Assembly: GCF_018343715.1 (NCBI RefSeq)
Contig: NZ_JAGYPL010000001.1
Coordinates: 768,830 to 832,829, forward strand
Direction: 5' to 3'
Source of the DNA: Bacillus sp. FJAT-49711
GTDB taxonomy: Bacteria > Bacillota > Bacilli > Bacillales > Bacillaceae_C
Length of the DNA: 64,000 nucleotides
Both the position numbers and the translations under genes were made by a program. The notes beneath the pieces were generated by a model that worked only from the letters and a program-made list of their open reading frames with translations, ran no database searches and had not been told where the DNA came from. Numbering within the stretch: the stretch's first letter is position 1; each line of letters opens with the position of its first letter. Shown here one piece after another: positions 1 through 8,633 of this stretch.

Positions 1-99
1 GTTTCAGAAAAAATAGCCGGAAGATTAGTAGATTCACAGATTCATTGTAATGTGATGGGGAGCGATCACTGTCCAGTGATGTTAGAGATCAATGAATAA
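1..99 (+). CDS. exoA: Exodeoxyribonuclease III, C-terminal end (partial)
   Basis: Only the last 32 codons lie in the window; the gene enters from the left. The visible tail contains GSDHCPV followed by a short hydrophobic end, which is the hallmark C-terminus of the ExoIII/AP-endonuclease family, where the Asp-His pair belongs to the catalytic site. The family acts in base-excision repair, cutting at abasic sites and degrading the 3' end of duplex DNA. The stop overlaps the start of the next gene by 8 bases, so the two are probably co-transcribed. The assignment rests on one short but very characteristic motif. Confidence 0.8.
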   Translation, partial: VSEKIAGRLVDSQIHCNVMGSDHCPVMLEINE

Positions 100-964
100 A
101 ACAGCTATCATTACAGGAGCTTCAAGCGGATTTGGAATGCTGGCGACAGTTGAGTTAGCTAAAAAAGGTTTTTCGGTTATCGCCACAATGAGAAATATGC
201 AAAATAAGGATACTATAATAGAGTTATGTAAACAAGAGTCGATTACATCAAAAATTAGCTTCATCCAGCTCGATGTTACCGATCAACAATCGATTGAACA
301 TTTCTCTAGTCAATTATCACAACTATCGTCTATAAACGTCTTAATCAATAATGCAGGATTCGCGTTTGGTGGTTTTTGTGAGGAAACGAGTATCTTAGAA
401 TATAAAGAACAATTTAATACAAACTTCTTTGGCTTAATCGAGGTGACGCAAGCAGTACTTCCTTATATGAGAAAACAACGAAGAGGGAAGATCATCAATA
501 TTAGCAGTATTTCAGGAAAAATGGGGTTTCCAGGATTATCTCCATATGTTGCCTCTAAGCATGCCCTTGAAGGGTGGTCCGAATGTTTGCGTCTTGAGGT
601 TAAACCATTTGGAATAGATGTAGCTCTCATAGAACCAGGTTCATATAAGACGAACATATGGACGAAGGGTAAAAGAATTGCTAAAAACTCGATGCTTGAT
701 ACTTCCCCTTACTCTTTTTATTTGAAAGCGATAGAAAAGGAATTAGAGTCAGGAACATCAAACTATGGAAACCCACAAGATGTAGCTCAACTCATCGTTG
801 ATTTATGTTCTCGAAAAGAGCTATCAAAGCTCCGATATCCAATTGGAAAAGGGGTTAAGGCATCACTAATCATGAAAAATATGATTCCATGGAAGGTATG
901 GGAAAAAATATTTCATAAAAAATTAAATGTAGGAGGGATTGGTCGTGACAATTACATTCAATAA
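92..964 (+). CDS. SDR family NAD(P)-dependent oxidoreductase
   Basis: A 290-residue classical short-chain dehydrogenase/reductase. The TGASSGFG dinucleotide-binding motif lies at residues 8-15, NNAG at 86-89, and the catalytic YVASK with Tyr152 and Lys156, preceded by a Ser-rich strand that supplies the active-site Ser. The early arginine after the glycine motif suggests NADP preference, but this is inference. The length is slightly above the 250-residue norm because of a C-terminal extension, as in the retinol-dehydrogenase-like subgroup. It overlaps exoA upstream and runs into the GalT-like gene downstream, so all three are probably one transcript. The substrate cannot be read from the sequence. 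Confidence 0.9.
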   Translation: MNKTAIITGASSGFGMLATVELAKKGFSVIATMRNMQNKDTIIELCKQESITSKISFIQLDVTDQQSIEHFSSQLSQLSSINVLINNAGFAFGGFCEETSILEYKEQFNTNFFGLIEVTQAVLPYMRKQRRGKIINISSISGKMGFPGLSPYVASKHALEGWSECLRLEVKPFGIDVALIEPGSYKTNIWTKGKRIAKNSMLDTSPYSFYLKAIEKELESGTSNYGNPQDVAQLIVDLCSRKELSKLRYPIGKGVKASLIMKNMIPWKVWEKIFHKKLNVGGIGRDNYIQ

Positions 965-1961
965 AAAAGAAGAATGCTTTACATTTTTTGATAGCAAGGG
1001 AAATAAGCTTGAAAGAAAAACTGAAATTCGTTTCGATCCTTTAACCGGTGAAACATCTAGACTTGTTTTTGATCCTGGTTTAGTTCCGACACCACCTGAT
1101 TATACGGAAGCAGCTGAACAAACAGCTGGAAAAAATTGTCCTTTTTGTTCTGAAAATATTTTAAAGATGACTCCTGTGTTTCCATACGAAATTGCGGAGG
1201 AAGGCAGGATTTTCCATGGTGAAGCGATCGTGTTTCCTAACCTTTTCCCATATAGTAAGCATAATGGAGTAGTCGTTTTTTCAAATCAACATTATGTACG
1301 TTTAGAAGAATTCTCTCAACCAATGATTAAAAATGCTTTTATGGCTGCATTAAACTATATTAAAAAGGTAGCAGAAACAGATAAACAAGCAACAAATTTT
1401 TCAATAAATTGGAACTATCTACCTTATTCAGGTGGAAGCATCTTACATCCTCATTTACACGTGATTATTTCTGAATCACCGACAAACTATCAGAATGATG
1501 TTAATGAGAATGGTAATCGTTTCAAACTTGCAACCGGCAATGATTATTTTACAGAACTTTATAAAACAGAAAAGGATAAAGGAGAAAGATGGATTGGAGA
1601 AAATGGAAATGTAGGCTGGCTCCATGCATTTTCGCCAAAGAGTCATAATGATTTTATTGGGATATTTACTAAATCAACGTCAGTCCATGACATTACAGAA
1701 CATGATTTGAATGATTTTGCTAAAGGTTTAAGATCTATTTTCGCTGCGCTATTAGAACAAGGCTTTGCCAGCTTTAACCTATCCATGCAATTATCATCGG
1801 ATTTTTCATGTACGCAGCCTATACATGCCCGTCTTATTCCGCGCCTTATAATTGGTAATCTAGGGACGAGTGATGTTAGCTTTTTTCAAGCGATTCATCA
1901 AGAATCTCTAACTTATAAAGAACCTGAAAAAGTAGCGGAATTGGCAAGAACACATTTTTAA
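945..1961 (+). CDS. GalT/HIT-superfamily protein (DUF4931-like)
   Basis: A 338-residue protein resembling galactose-1-phosphate uridylyltransferase-type HIT proteins. A CPFC pair at residues 65-68 looks like a zinc site, and H168-P-H170-L-H172 is the HIT-type nucleotidyl-transfer motif. A second half with further conserved His residues follows, as in the duplicated GalT fold. A TTG at 939 opens the frame, but AGGAGGG at 931-937 is placed correctly for the GTG at 945, so that start is chosen. The gene begins inside the end of the SDR gene. There is no galactose operon nearby, so a role in the Leloir pathway is not supported; it may be a diverged nucleotide-sugar or nucleotide-processing enzyme. 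Confidence 0.75.
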   Translation: MTITFNKKEECFTFFDSKGNKLERKTEIRFDPLTGETSRLVFDPGLVPTPPDYTEAAEQTAGKNCPFCSENILKMTPVFPYEIAEEGRIFHGEAIVFPNLFPYSKHNGVVVFSNQHYVRLEEFSQPMIKNAFMAALNYIKKVAETDKQATNFSINWNYLPYSGGSILHPHLHVIISESPTNYQNDVNENGNRFKLATGNDYFTELYKTEKDKGERWIGENGNVGWLHAFSPKSHNDFIGIFTKSTSVHDITEHDLNDFAKGLRSIFAALLEQGFASFNLSMQLSSDFSCTQPIHARLIPRLIIGNLGTSDVSFFQAIHQESLTYKEPEKVAELARTHF

Positions 1962-1967
1962 TCGAAA

Positions 1968-2027
1968 ACCTCCGTCAACAAACATGTCATCTTAAAATAT
2001 GATGAATATGTAATGATTGATGGAGGT
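1968..2027 (+). promoter_or_regulatory. Hairpin that can mask the cwlJ ribosome binding site
   Basis: Bases 1968-1978 are complementary to 2017-2027 over 11 positions with a single G-U pair. The right arm contains the GGAGG of cwlJ. A transcript reading in from the upstream SDR/GalT operon would fold this arm over the ribosome binding site, while one starting inside the loop from a sporulation promoter would not contain the left arm. The pairing is visible; the function is inferred. Confidence 0.4.
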
Positions 2028-2033
2028 GGAGGT

Positions 2034-2462
2034 ATGGCTGTTGTAAAAGCCAGGGAAGCAGATATAGATTTGTTGGCAAGACTCTTAAGAGCTGAAGGTG
2101 AAGGGGAAGGAACACAAGGAATGCTCATGATTGGGAATGTAGGCATCAACCGGATCAGGGCTAATTGTTCCGATTTTAAAGGTATTCGCACAATCCCACA
2201 AATGATTTACCAGCCTCACGCATTTGAAGCAGTGATCCACGGTTATTTTTACCAGAGGGCTAGGGAGGCAGAAAAAACTCTAGCTAGAAAATCAATCAAT
2301 GGACATAGGCTTTGGCCATCCAAATATAGTTTGTGGTATTTCAGACCAGAAGGAGATTGTCCTTCGACATGGTATAATCAACCATTTGTAGGTCGCTTTA
2401 AGCTGCACTGTTTTTATGAGCCGACTGGTACAGAGTGTGAGAATGTATATAATACGTATTAA
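2034..2462 (+). CDS. cwlJ: Spore cortex-lytic cell wall hydrolase CwlJ
   Basis: A 142-residue single-domain hydrolase of the SleB/CwlJ family, which degrades the muramic-delta-lactam-containing spore cortex during germination. Glu21 in the first helix (ARLLRAEGEGE) is the expected catalytic residue. The GNVGINR and WYFRPEG segments and the tyrosine-rich end are typical of CwlJ. There is no signal peptide and no peptidoglycan-binding domain, which distinguishes it from SleB. The frame is open from 2013, but GGAGGTGGAGG at 2022-2032 fits the ATG at 2034 and gives the normal family length. In Bacillus cwlJ is often followed by gerQ; here a terminator follows directly and gerQ is not in the window. 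Confidence 0.92.
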   Translation: MAVVKAREADIDLLARLLRAEGEGEGTQGMLMIGNVGINRIRANCSDFKGIRTIPQMIYQPHAFEAVIHGYFYQRAREAEKTLARKSINGHRLWPSKYSLWYFRPEGDCPSTWYNQPFVGRFKLHCFYEPTGTECENVYNTY

Positions 2463-2472
2463 AATGCATAAT

Positions 2473-2508
2473 GAAAAACAAGCATTCGATGGATGCTTGT
2501 TTTTTTTG
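2473..2508 (+). terminator. Rho-independent terminator after cwlJ
   Basis: The arms AACAAGCAT and ATGCTTGTT form a hairpin with a 7-8 base loop and run straight into a T-tract. It closes the cwlJ transcript. Confidence 0.85.
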
Positions 2509-2644
2509 CATTTAACATTATGCTGATATATTATCTTGCTAAAACAAAATTCGATGTTGTTTATGACTAAGCCTTAAACAGAAGTAGTGGTGTTAGCACC
2601 TGGTCATAATTTCGTTTTAACAGGTACGTACAAGATGAGTTTTA

Positions 2645-2677
2645 AAAAAAGACAGCCTATCGATTAAGGCTGCTTTC
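2645..2677 (-). terminator. Terminator of the cytochrome bd operon
   Basis: Read on the minus strand, CAGCCT pairs with AGGCTG around an 8-base loop and is followed by a run of seven T. It lies just beyond the small cydS-like gene and so ends the cyd transcript. Confidence 0.75.
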
Positions 2678-2686
2678 TTAATAACA

Positions 2687-2791
2687 CTATTCATCTATAT
2701 AAGGTTCTTCTCTCAATGCCGCCCAAAATGCTGCACCAATCGATAACGCCAGCACAATAAAAGGTGCTGCAAATATAAAGAAACTTGTCAT
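2687..2791 (-). CDS. cydS: CydS-like small subunit of cytochrome bd oxidase (34 aa)
   Basis: A 34-codon gene, too short for standard ORF calling. The protein starts MTSFFIFAAPF, continues as one hydrophobic helix (about residues 4-25) rich in Ala, Val and Ile, and ends in a short acidic tail, EEPYIDE. Small single-helix subunits of this design (CydX in proteobacteria, CydS in Geobacillus) bind CydA and stabilise the haem core. It begins 14 bases after the cydB stop, and its ribosome binding site, AAGGAG, overlaps that stop, so translation is coupled to cydB. An in-frame GTG three codons upstream sits too close to the ribosome binding site. A terminator follows. Identity is by position and topology, not by alignment. 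Confidence 0.8.
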   Translation of the reverse strand: MTSFFIFAAPFIVLALSIGAAFWAALREEPYIDE

Positions 2792-2805
2792 GTTATGCAC
2801 ACTCC

Positions 2806-3831
2806 TTAAGGATGATAATCCGATTTTCCTTCGACATACTTTTTATCAAATAAAAACAATCGTAATAACAAATATAATGAGGGGATTAATAAGCAAAGCC
2901 CTGCGATAAAAGCAGCTATAAGTGAAATCGCCATTGCTTTGTTTGTAAAGCTATCATAAATCGTTAAATGGGGATAGAGTAAGTAAGGAAAATGGGAAAA
3001 TCCATAAGCATAAAACGCTAGTGCAAATTGACCTGTAAGCAATCCGAAAGCGCGTCCGTAATGTTTTCGATTCCAAATAAGCCAAACAGTACCGATAAAC
3101 ATTAGAAAGGATAAGGCGAACATCCACCACAAATTCAAAATTCTTCCATAATGTTCAGGATTGTGGAAACGCAGCTCAACGATAATGCCGCCTGCTGTTA
3201 CAATCGTTGGAAATGCCCAGAGCAACGCGTATTTCCTCATTAGCTCAGTTGCCTTCGTATCTCTCGCTTTATGGGCATACCAAGTTAGAAAGACTGCAGA
3301 AATATATAAAACAGCCGCAAGACTTAACACAACAATACTCCATGTAAGCGGGCTTGAGAATAATTCCCAGTAATTTAATACGGGGTTACCGTCAACGATC
3401 GAGACAAATCCACCTTCAGAAATAGTGAGTACAATGGATAAAGAAGCAGGAATAAATAATCCAGATAATCCATACATAAACGCATATCCTTTATGCCCTC
3501 TTGAACCGTATGTTTCAAATGCGTAATAAGATCCGCGTATCGCAAGCAATAAAATTGAAATACTGGCAGGAACTAAAAGGATCGTTCCGTAGTAAAAAGC
3601 TGTTTTTGGAAAAAAGCCAACCATTCCGACAAAAAAGAACACAAGAAAAACGTTTGTCACTTCCCAAACAGGAGATAAATATCTTTGAATGATATTCGTT
3701 AATATATGCTTTTTTCCTGCATACACGCTATACGCATTGAAAAATCCGGCTCCAAAATCAATGGACGCAACGATGACATATCCATATAGGAAAGTCCAAA
3801 GAACTAAAATCCCGAGTATTTCTAAATTCAT
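2806..3831 (-). CDS. cydB: Cytochrome bd ubiquinol/menaquinol oxidase subunit II
   Basis: A 341-residue polytopic membrane protein with about eight to nine predicted helices, matching CydB in length and in landmarks such as WEVTNVFLVFF and the early Asp-Phe-Gly-Ala segment of the first helix. CydB partners CydA in a terminal oxidase that reduces oxygen to water at high affinity without pumping protons. Its ATG overlaps the cydA stop by four bases, so the pair is translationally coupled. The neighbouring sequence fits the YthA/YthB-type bd oxidase of Bacillus rather than the cydABCD operon, because no cydCD genes follow. Confidence 0.92.
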   Translation of the reverse strand: MNLEILGILVLWTFLYGYVIVASIDFGAGFFNAYSVYAGKKHILTNIIQRYLSPVWEVTNVFLVFFFVGMVGFFPKTAFYYGTILLVPASISILLLAIRGSYYAFETYGSRGHKGYAFMYGLSGLFIPASLSIVLTISEGGFVSIVDGNPVLNYWELFSSPLTWSIVVLSLAAVLYISAVFLTWYAHKARDTKATELMRKYALLWAFPTIVTAGGIIVELRFHNPEHYGRILNLWWMFALSFLMFIGTVWLIWNRKHYGRAFGLLTGQFALAFYAYGFSHFPYLLYPHLTIYDSFTNKAMAISLIAAFIAGLCLLIPSLYLLLRLFLFDKKYVEGKSDYHP

Positions 3832-5174
3832 GATGACGCACCACCTTTTTCAGCAGCTCTGTCTTCCAATTCACGTTCAACAGGATTTTTTCTGAACATC
3901 CTGCTTAGAACGACAATCGTTCCAATTGCCAAAATGACATATAAGCCAGCAAAAAGGATAAGCATAAGATCTACTTGGTTGCTTGATGTTGACGCATCGG
4001 CGGTACGCATCAAACCTCGGAGCACCCATGGCTGTCTACCAACTTCCGCCATCCACCAACCTGCCTCGATTGCAAGAATAGAGAGGGGGCCACCTAATAC
4101 AATCAACCATCTGAACCACTTTGTCTCAACAATTGGCCATCTCCTTTTTATGCCTATCCAAAATACAAAGGATAAGACAACCATCCACATTCCAATTGTG
4201 ACCATAATGTCGAATAGATAATGGATATGGAGAGGGGGGATTTCATCCTTTGGAAACTGATCCAATCCGAGTACTTCGGCAGTAGGATCACTATGTGCTA
4301 ATACACTTAGTGCAAAAGGAAGCTTAATTGCATATTTCACTTCTCCATCATCTAATATTCCGTACAAAATAAGCGGTGCTTTACCTTCAGTTTCAAAATG
4401 CCATTCAGCAGCTGCTAATTTTTCGGGCTGGTATTCCGCTAAATATTTACCTGAAAAATCTCCAATGATTGCAGCTCCGATTGCAAAGATAAGGCCGAGC
4501 TTCATAGTTAAACCCAATGCTTTTTTATGATAAACATGATTAGAGCCTTTTAATAATCGGAAAGCTGCAATTGATGCAAGGACAAAAGCTGAAGTCATGT
4601 AAGCCGTCACAACAACATGCGCCACTTTTGTTGGCATGGCTGGGTTGAACATGGCCAAAATAGGATTAATATTAATGAGCTGGCCATCTACTAGTTCAAA
4701 TCCTTGTGGTGCGTTCATAAATGCATTGACCATTGTAATAAAGATTGCTGAAAAAGAAGCGCCAATAGCAACTGGAATAAGCAGCAGTAAATGTTTTCTC
4801 TGGTTTTCAAATCGATCCCATGTGTATAAATAAATACCTAAGAAAATAGCTTCAAAGAAAAAAGCGAAAGTTTCCATGAAAAGGGGGAGAGCAATGACAT
4901 TTCCCGCAAGCTCCATAAAATTAGGCCATAATAACGATAACTGCAGCCCGATGGCGGTTCCAGTGACAACTCCAACTGCAACAGTGATAACAAAACCACG
5001 CGTCCATCTTCTTGCCAGAAGAATATAATGCTCATCATTCTTCTTAATTCCTACCCATTGAGCAATCATAATCATGAGTGGAATTCCAACACCAATCGTG
5101 GCGTATATGATATGGAAAGAAAGTGTAAGCTCCGTTAAAATTCGACTGTAAAATAAAGCATCTTCATTTACCAA
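3828..5174 (-). CDS. cydA: Cytochrome bd ubiquinol/menaquinol oxidase subunit I
   Basis: A 448-residue multi-helix protein with the landmarks of CydA. His21 in the first helix is the expected haem b595 ligand. A GRQPW segment, conserved in the family, lies in the C-terminal third. The quinol-binding Q-loop is short, as in most Firmicutes. The start is TTG at 5174, preceded by GGGGAGG at good spacing. The gene is the second of four in a minus-strand operon: a 31-codon membrane gene, cydA, cydB and a cydS-like gene. Bd oxidases support respiration at low oxygen and under nitric oxide, sulfide or peroxide stress. Confidence 0.93.
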   Translation of the reverse strand: MVNEDALFYSRILTELTLSFHIIYATIGVGIPLMIMIAQWVGIKKNDEHYILLARRWTRGFVITVAVGVVTGTAIGLQLSLLWPNFMELAGNVIALPLFMETFAFFFEAIFLGIYLYTWDRFENQRKHLLLLIPVAIGASFSAIFITMVNAFMNAPQGFELVDGQLININPILAMFNPAMPTKVAHVVVTAYMTSAFVLASIAAFRLLKGSNHVYHKKALGLTMKLGLIFAIGAAIIGDFSGKYLAEYQPEKLAAAEWHFETEGKAPLILYGILDDGEVKYAIKLPFALSVLAHSDPTAEVLGLDQFPKDEIPPLHIHYLFDIMVTIGMWMVVLSFVFWIGIKRRWPIVETKWFRWLIVLGGPLSILAIEAGWWMAEVGRQPWVLRGLMRTADASTSSNQVDLMLILFAGLYVILAIGTIVVLSRMFRKNPVERELEDRAAEKGGASS

Positions 5175-5189
5175 CTACTTTACCTCCCC

Positions 5190-5285
5190 TTATCCACCAA
5201 AGATCCTACCAAGTATGGATACGAACATGATCGCTGCAACACCAAAAGCGAGCCAAATAAGACCTTTTTCATGTTTTTTATACAT
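5190..5285 (-). CDS. Small single-helix membrane protein upstream of cydA (31 aa)
   Basis: A 31-codon gene with an ATG start, preceded by GGGGAGTTGG-type sequence. Its stop lies 15 bases before the cydA start. The peptide begins with a basic patch, MYKKHEKG, followed by one hydrophobic helix of about 18 residues (LIWLAFGVAAIMFVSILG) and a glycine-rich end. The tight spacing with cydA suggests co-transcription and a possible role in oxidase assembly or as an extra small subunit. I do not recognise the family. It is too short for normal ORF thresholds, so support comes from its ribosome binding site, its position and its clean transmembrane design. Confidence 0.65.
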   Translation of the reverse strand: MYKKHEKGLIWLAFGVAAIMFVSILGRIFGG

Positions 5286-5508
5286 ATTCCAACTCCCCTT
5301 GTAAGAAAAAGGATTTCTTCTTTTAATTATCATACCCATATTACAAAGTTAAATAGCTTATAAGGTTTGACAAATTGTGAACATACTTGCATCTATATTT
5401 TGAACCGTATCCTTATCACATGAAAAAAAAATATCTTATGAAACGAAACAAAATCATAAAACTTTCGTCAAAGATTATGGAGAACAATATCAAAATCGAG
5501 GTGCTAAC

Positions 5509-6069
5509 ATGAAAAAAGCAATGGGTTTAACCGGAATGATTGCAATTATACTTTTAACACTTATTGGATGCAGCGGTGAAGCAAATAATAAAGCGGGTGC
5601 TTCGGGTGTATCTATTGAAGAAATCGCACGTAGTATAAAAGAACAAATTGGGGAAGATTTATCAGCAGTGGGGGTTGCTGATGCGCTGAAAGATGGAGTT
5701 TTACAATCATACATAGAAAGTGACCTTGTTAAGAAGGATGAGAATAATCCGGATAGTGATTTTCTAATAGAAAAATTGGCAATAAACGCGAATGATTTAG
5801 AGGAAGGTTATATTATCGCAGCGATGATGAACGTTAATTCTGACGAAATTATTATATTAAAGGCTAAAGATGAATCCAAAGTGGATGGATTGATCGAGGC
5901 GTTAAAAAAAGAAAAGGAAGCACAAACTAACACATGGGAACAATATTTACCTGATCAGTTTGAAAAAGTAAATAATAATATTATTAAGGTAAAAGGATCT
6001 TACTTAATCTACATTACGTATGAACACCCTGAAAAATTAGAAAAAATATTTGATGATAAACTTAAATGA
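5509..6069 (+). CDS. DUF4358-type lipoprotein
   Basis: A 186-residue secreted lipoprotein. The signal peptide ends in LTLIGC, so Cys21 would be lipidated and anchored to the outer face of the membrane. The mature domain has the alternating acidic/hydrophobic pattern of DUF4358 proteins, which in Firmicutes are commonly encoded beside MBOAT acyltransferases and DHHW proteins, exactly the two genes that follow. A structural or accessory role in surface glycan acylation is inferred from that context only. The domain name is from memory of the family and has not been searched. Confidence 0.7.
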   Translation: MKKAMGLTGMIAIILLTLIGCSGEANNKAGASGVSIEEIARSIKEQIGEDLSAVGVADALKDGVLQSYIESDLVKKDENNPDSDFLIEKLAINANDLEEGYIIAAMMNVNSDEIIILKAKDESKVDGLIEALKKEKEAQTNTWEQYLPDQFEKVNNNIIKVKGSYLIYITYEHPEKLEKIFDDKLK

Positions 6070-6093
6070 TTTTGGTTGATTAGGTGTGGTTAA

Positions 6094-7479
6094 ATGGTTT
6101 TTAGCAGTTTAGTTTTTCTTTTTGTATTCTTGCCTATTACATTAGTACTCTATAGTATCAGTCCAATGAAATTAAAAAATTTGCTCCTCCTCATACTTAG
6201 TTTAATTTTTTATGCATGGGGGGAGCCTATTTACATTTTATTGATGCTTTTTTCAGCGATGATAGATTATATACACGGATTATTGATCGCTAAGTATAAG
6301 GGAAGAATTGGTTCGAAATTATTTCTATTGTCGTCAATAATTATTAACATCGGCATCCTTGCCTTCTTTAAATATGCGGATTTTTTCATTGGAAATGTGA
6401 ATATGTTAATAGGAACAGATTTTGAATCTTTGAAATTGCCGCTCCCAATTGGAATTTCATTTTACACGTTCCAATCGATGAGCTATACGATTGATGTATA
6501 TAGAGGAAGGGTGCAGCCGCAAAAAAATCCAATTGCTTTAGCTATGTATATTTGTTTATTTCCACAGTTAATTGCAGGTCCAATTGTCCGTTATGAATCG
6601 ATTGAAAAAAAGTTGATTCATCGCCGTGTTTCTTTACATCAATTTGCAGAAGGAGTCCGCTTATTTATCATTGGGCTAGGCAAAAAAGTGTTGCTTGCCA
6701 ATAATATAGGTCTGCTATGGAACACTATAGAGGGGCAGAGCCTTTCAGAGCTGACAGTTATTGAATCATGGCTCGGAATCATCGCATTTGCACTGCAAAT
6801 CTATTTCGATTTTAGTGGATATTCCGATATGGCAAGAGGTTTAGGAAGAATGTTTGGTTTTAACTTCCCGATCAATTTCCAGTATCCATACATTTCAAGA
6901 AGCATTACAGAGTTTTGGCGAAGATGGCACATGACATTGGGTGGATGGTTTAGAGATTATGTATATATTCCACTTGGCGGAAGCAGGGAAGGGAAGCTTA
7001 AGCTTTACGTAAACCTCTTCATTGTTTGGGGATTAACTGGCTTTTGGCATGGGGCAACTTGGAATTTTGTAGTGTGGGGACTTTATTTTGGAGTATTCAT
7101 TGCGGTGGAAAAGGCAGGATTGAAACAACTATTAATACAACTTCATCCTGTATGGCAACATTTATATTTCATTTTCTTTATTTTAATTGGATGGGTATTA
7201 TTTGTTTTTGAAGATCTTTATGAAGGATTACAATATTTGATGATCATGCTTGGACTGACAAAAAACCCTATTTTAAATGAACAAACTCTTTATGAGCTTT
7301 ATACACATGGTGTTATGTTTATTATTGCAATTATTGCAGCCCTGCCGATTATTAATCTATTTAAAAATAGTAGATTTATACCATTACTTTCGCCAATTGT
7401 TTATTTTGCTATTCTGTTGCTATCGACAGCTTTTCTAGTAAATGAATCGTATAATCCATTTTTATATTTTCGCTTCTAA
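6094..7479 (+). CDS. MBOAT family membrane O-acyltransferase
   Basis: A 461-residue polytopic membrane protein of the MBOAT family (DltB/AlgI-like). The first half has the SPMKLKNLLLL...YAWGEP entry typical of AlgI homologues. Conserved motifs EFWRRWH and GFWHGATWNF follow, the latter carrying the invariant His319. AlgI-type proteins move acyl groups, usually acetyl, across the membrane onto an exported polysaccharide or cell wall polymer. It is followed 12 bases later by a DHHW/SGNH-like protein, the usual partner that carries out the extracellular transfer. The polymer cannot be identified, since no polysaccharide synthesis genes are in the window. Confidence 0.93.
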   Translation: MVFSSLVFLFVFLPITLVLYSISPMKLKNLLLLILSLIFYAWGEPIYILLMLFSAMIDYIHGLLIAKYKGRIGSKLFLLSSIIINIGILAFFKYADFFIGNVNMLIGTDFESLKLPLPIGISFYTFQSMSYTIDVYRGRVQPQKNPIALAMYICLFPQLIAGPIVRYESIEKKLIHRRVSLHQFAEGVRLFIIGLGKKVLLANNIGLLWNTIEGQSLSELTVIESWLGIIAFALQIYFDFSGYSDMARGLGRMFGFNFPINFQYPYISRSITEFWRRWHMTLGGWFRDYVYIPLGGSREGKLKLYVNLFIVWGLTGFWHGATWNFVVWGLYFGVFIAVEKAGLKQLLIQLHPVWQHLYFIFFILIGWVLFVFEDLYEGLQYLMIMLGLTKNPILNEQTLYELYTHGVMFIIAIIAALPIINLFKNSRFIPLLSPIVYFAILLLSTAFLVNESYNPFLYFRF

Positions 7480-7491
7480 TGAGGGAAGAAC

Positions 7492-8616
7492 ATGCGTATT
7501 ACTGATAAAATTATAGTCACTATGTTCGTATGCTTTCTAGGGATGATCTGTATTTTACATATGATGACTCGCGATACCACCTTTTCAGAACAGGAAAATC
7601 GTATATTGGAAAAAAAGCCAACGTTATCACTGAAAAATGTTCTTACCGGCAAATTTATGGATCAATATGAATTATATATATCGGATCAATTTGCATGGAA
7701 AAAGAGCTGGCTGCAAATAAAAGCTGTTTCTGAGAAGGCGATGTTAAAGCAAGAATCAAATGGAATTTACTTCGGTAAAGACGGTTTTTTATTTGAAAGA
7801 TTTAAAGAACCACAGGATCAATTGAATAAAAACATCGAGTATATCAGTAATTTTGCAGAAAAAAATAAGCATCTTGATTACTATATGTTGCTCGCACCGA
7901 CATCAGTTGAAATTTACAAGGAAAAACTGCCTATTTTTGGCCAGTCATACTCTCAAAAAGAAGTGTTGGACGATATACAAAAAAAGCTCTTACATTCTAT
8001 TGAGTTCATTACTGTAACAGATGCGCTAATAGACCATAAAAACGAACCAATTTATTTTAAAACAGATCACCATTGGACCATGCAGGGAGCGTATTACGCA
8101 TATACCCAGGCGGCGCAAACATTTGGATTCGAGCCTTATTCTATTGATGATTTTAATATTGAAATGTTATCCAATGATTTTTATGGAACATTTGCCTCAA
8201 AAGTGGTTGGACATCGTGTAGAGCCTGACAAAATTGAAATGTTTGAACCCTTGAAACATACAACTTACAGTGTACAATTTAATGATAAAAATGAGATATC
8301 AAACTCATTATTTGCGAGGTCTTTTTTAAAGAAAAAGGATCAATATTCCTTCTTTTTAAATGGCAATCATAGTTTAGTGACAATAAAATCAAGTGTAAAA
8401 AATGGCCGGAAATTAGCCGTTATGAAAGATTCATATGCTCATGTATTTATTCCTTTTTTGGCCAATCACTTTGAAGAAATATATGTGATTGATTTACGCT
8501 ATTTTCATCATGATATTAATGACTTCATATGGGAAAATAGTGTTAAAGAAGTGCTATTTCTTTATAATGTGGTGAATTTTTCAACAGATACTAGTCTAAT
8601 ATGGTTGAAAAGGTAG
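7492..8616 (+). CDS. DHHW family protein (AlgX/AlgJ SGNH-like acetyl-transfer partner)
   Basis: A 374-residue protein with one N-terminal membrane anchor (about residues 7-25) and an extracellular SGNH-like domain. Asp192-His193-His194-Trp195 is the motif that names the family, and a conserved KDSYA with Ser314 is the expected nucleophile. This arrangement matches AlgJ/AlgX-type proteins, which take an acyl group delivered by an MBOAT protein and pass it to a glycan outside the cell. The gene follows the MBOAT gene by 12 bases and precedes a cytoplasmic APH-like gene, which is probably a separate function. Confidence 0.88.
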   Translation: MRITDKIIVTMFVCFLGMICILHMMTRDTTFSEQENRILEKKPTLSLKNVLTGKFMDQYELYISDQFAWKKSWLQIKAVSEKAMLKQESNGIYFGKDGFLFERFKEPQDQLNKNIEYISNFAEKNKHLDYYMLLAPTSVEIYKEKLPIFGQSYSQKEVLDDIQKKLLHSIEFITVTDALIDHKNEPIYFKTDHHWTMQGAYYAYTQAAQTFGFEPYSIDDFNIEMLSNDFYGTFASKVVGHRVEPDKIEMFEPLKHTTYSVQFNDKNEISNSLFARSFLKKKDQYSFFLNGNHSLVTIKSSVKNGRKLAVMKDSYAHVFIPFLANHFEEIYVIDLRYFHHDINDFIWENSVKEVLFLYNVVNFSTDTSLIWLKR

Positions 8617-8633
8617 CTAAAGGCGGGGACATA

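Noticed and set aside
5365..5395. Possible Rex repressor site upstream of the cyd operon (TTGTGAACAT)
   Set aside because: Only one half-site is clear; the second half does not match the TTGTGA-n6-TCACAA pattern.
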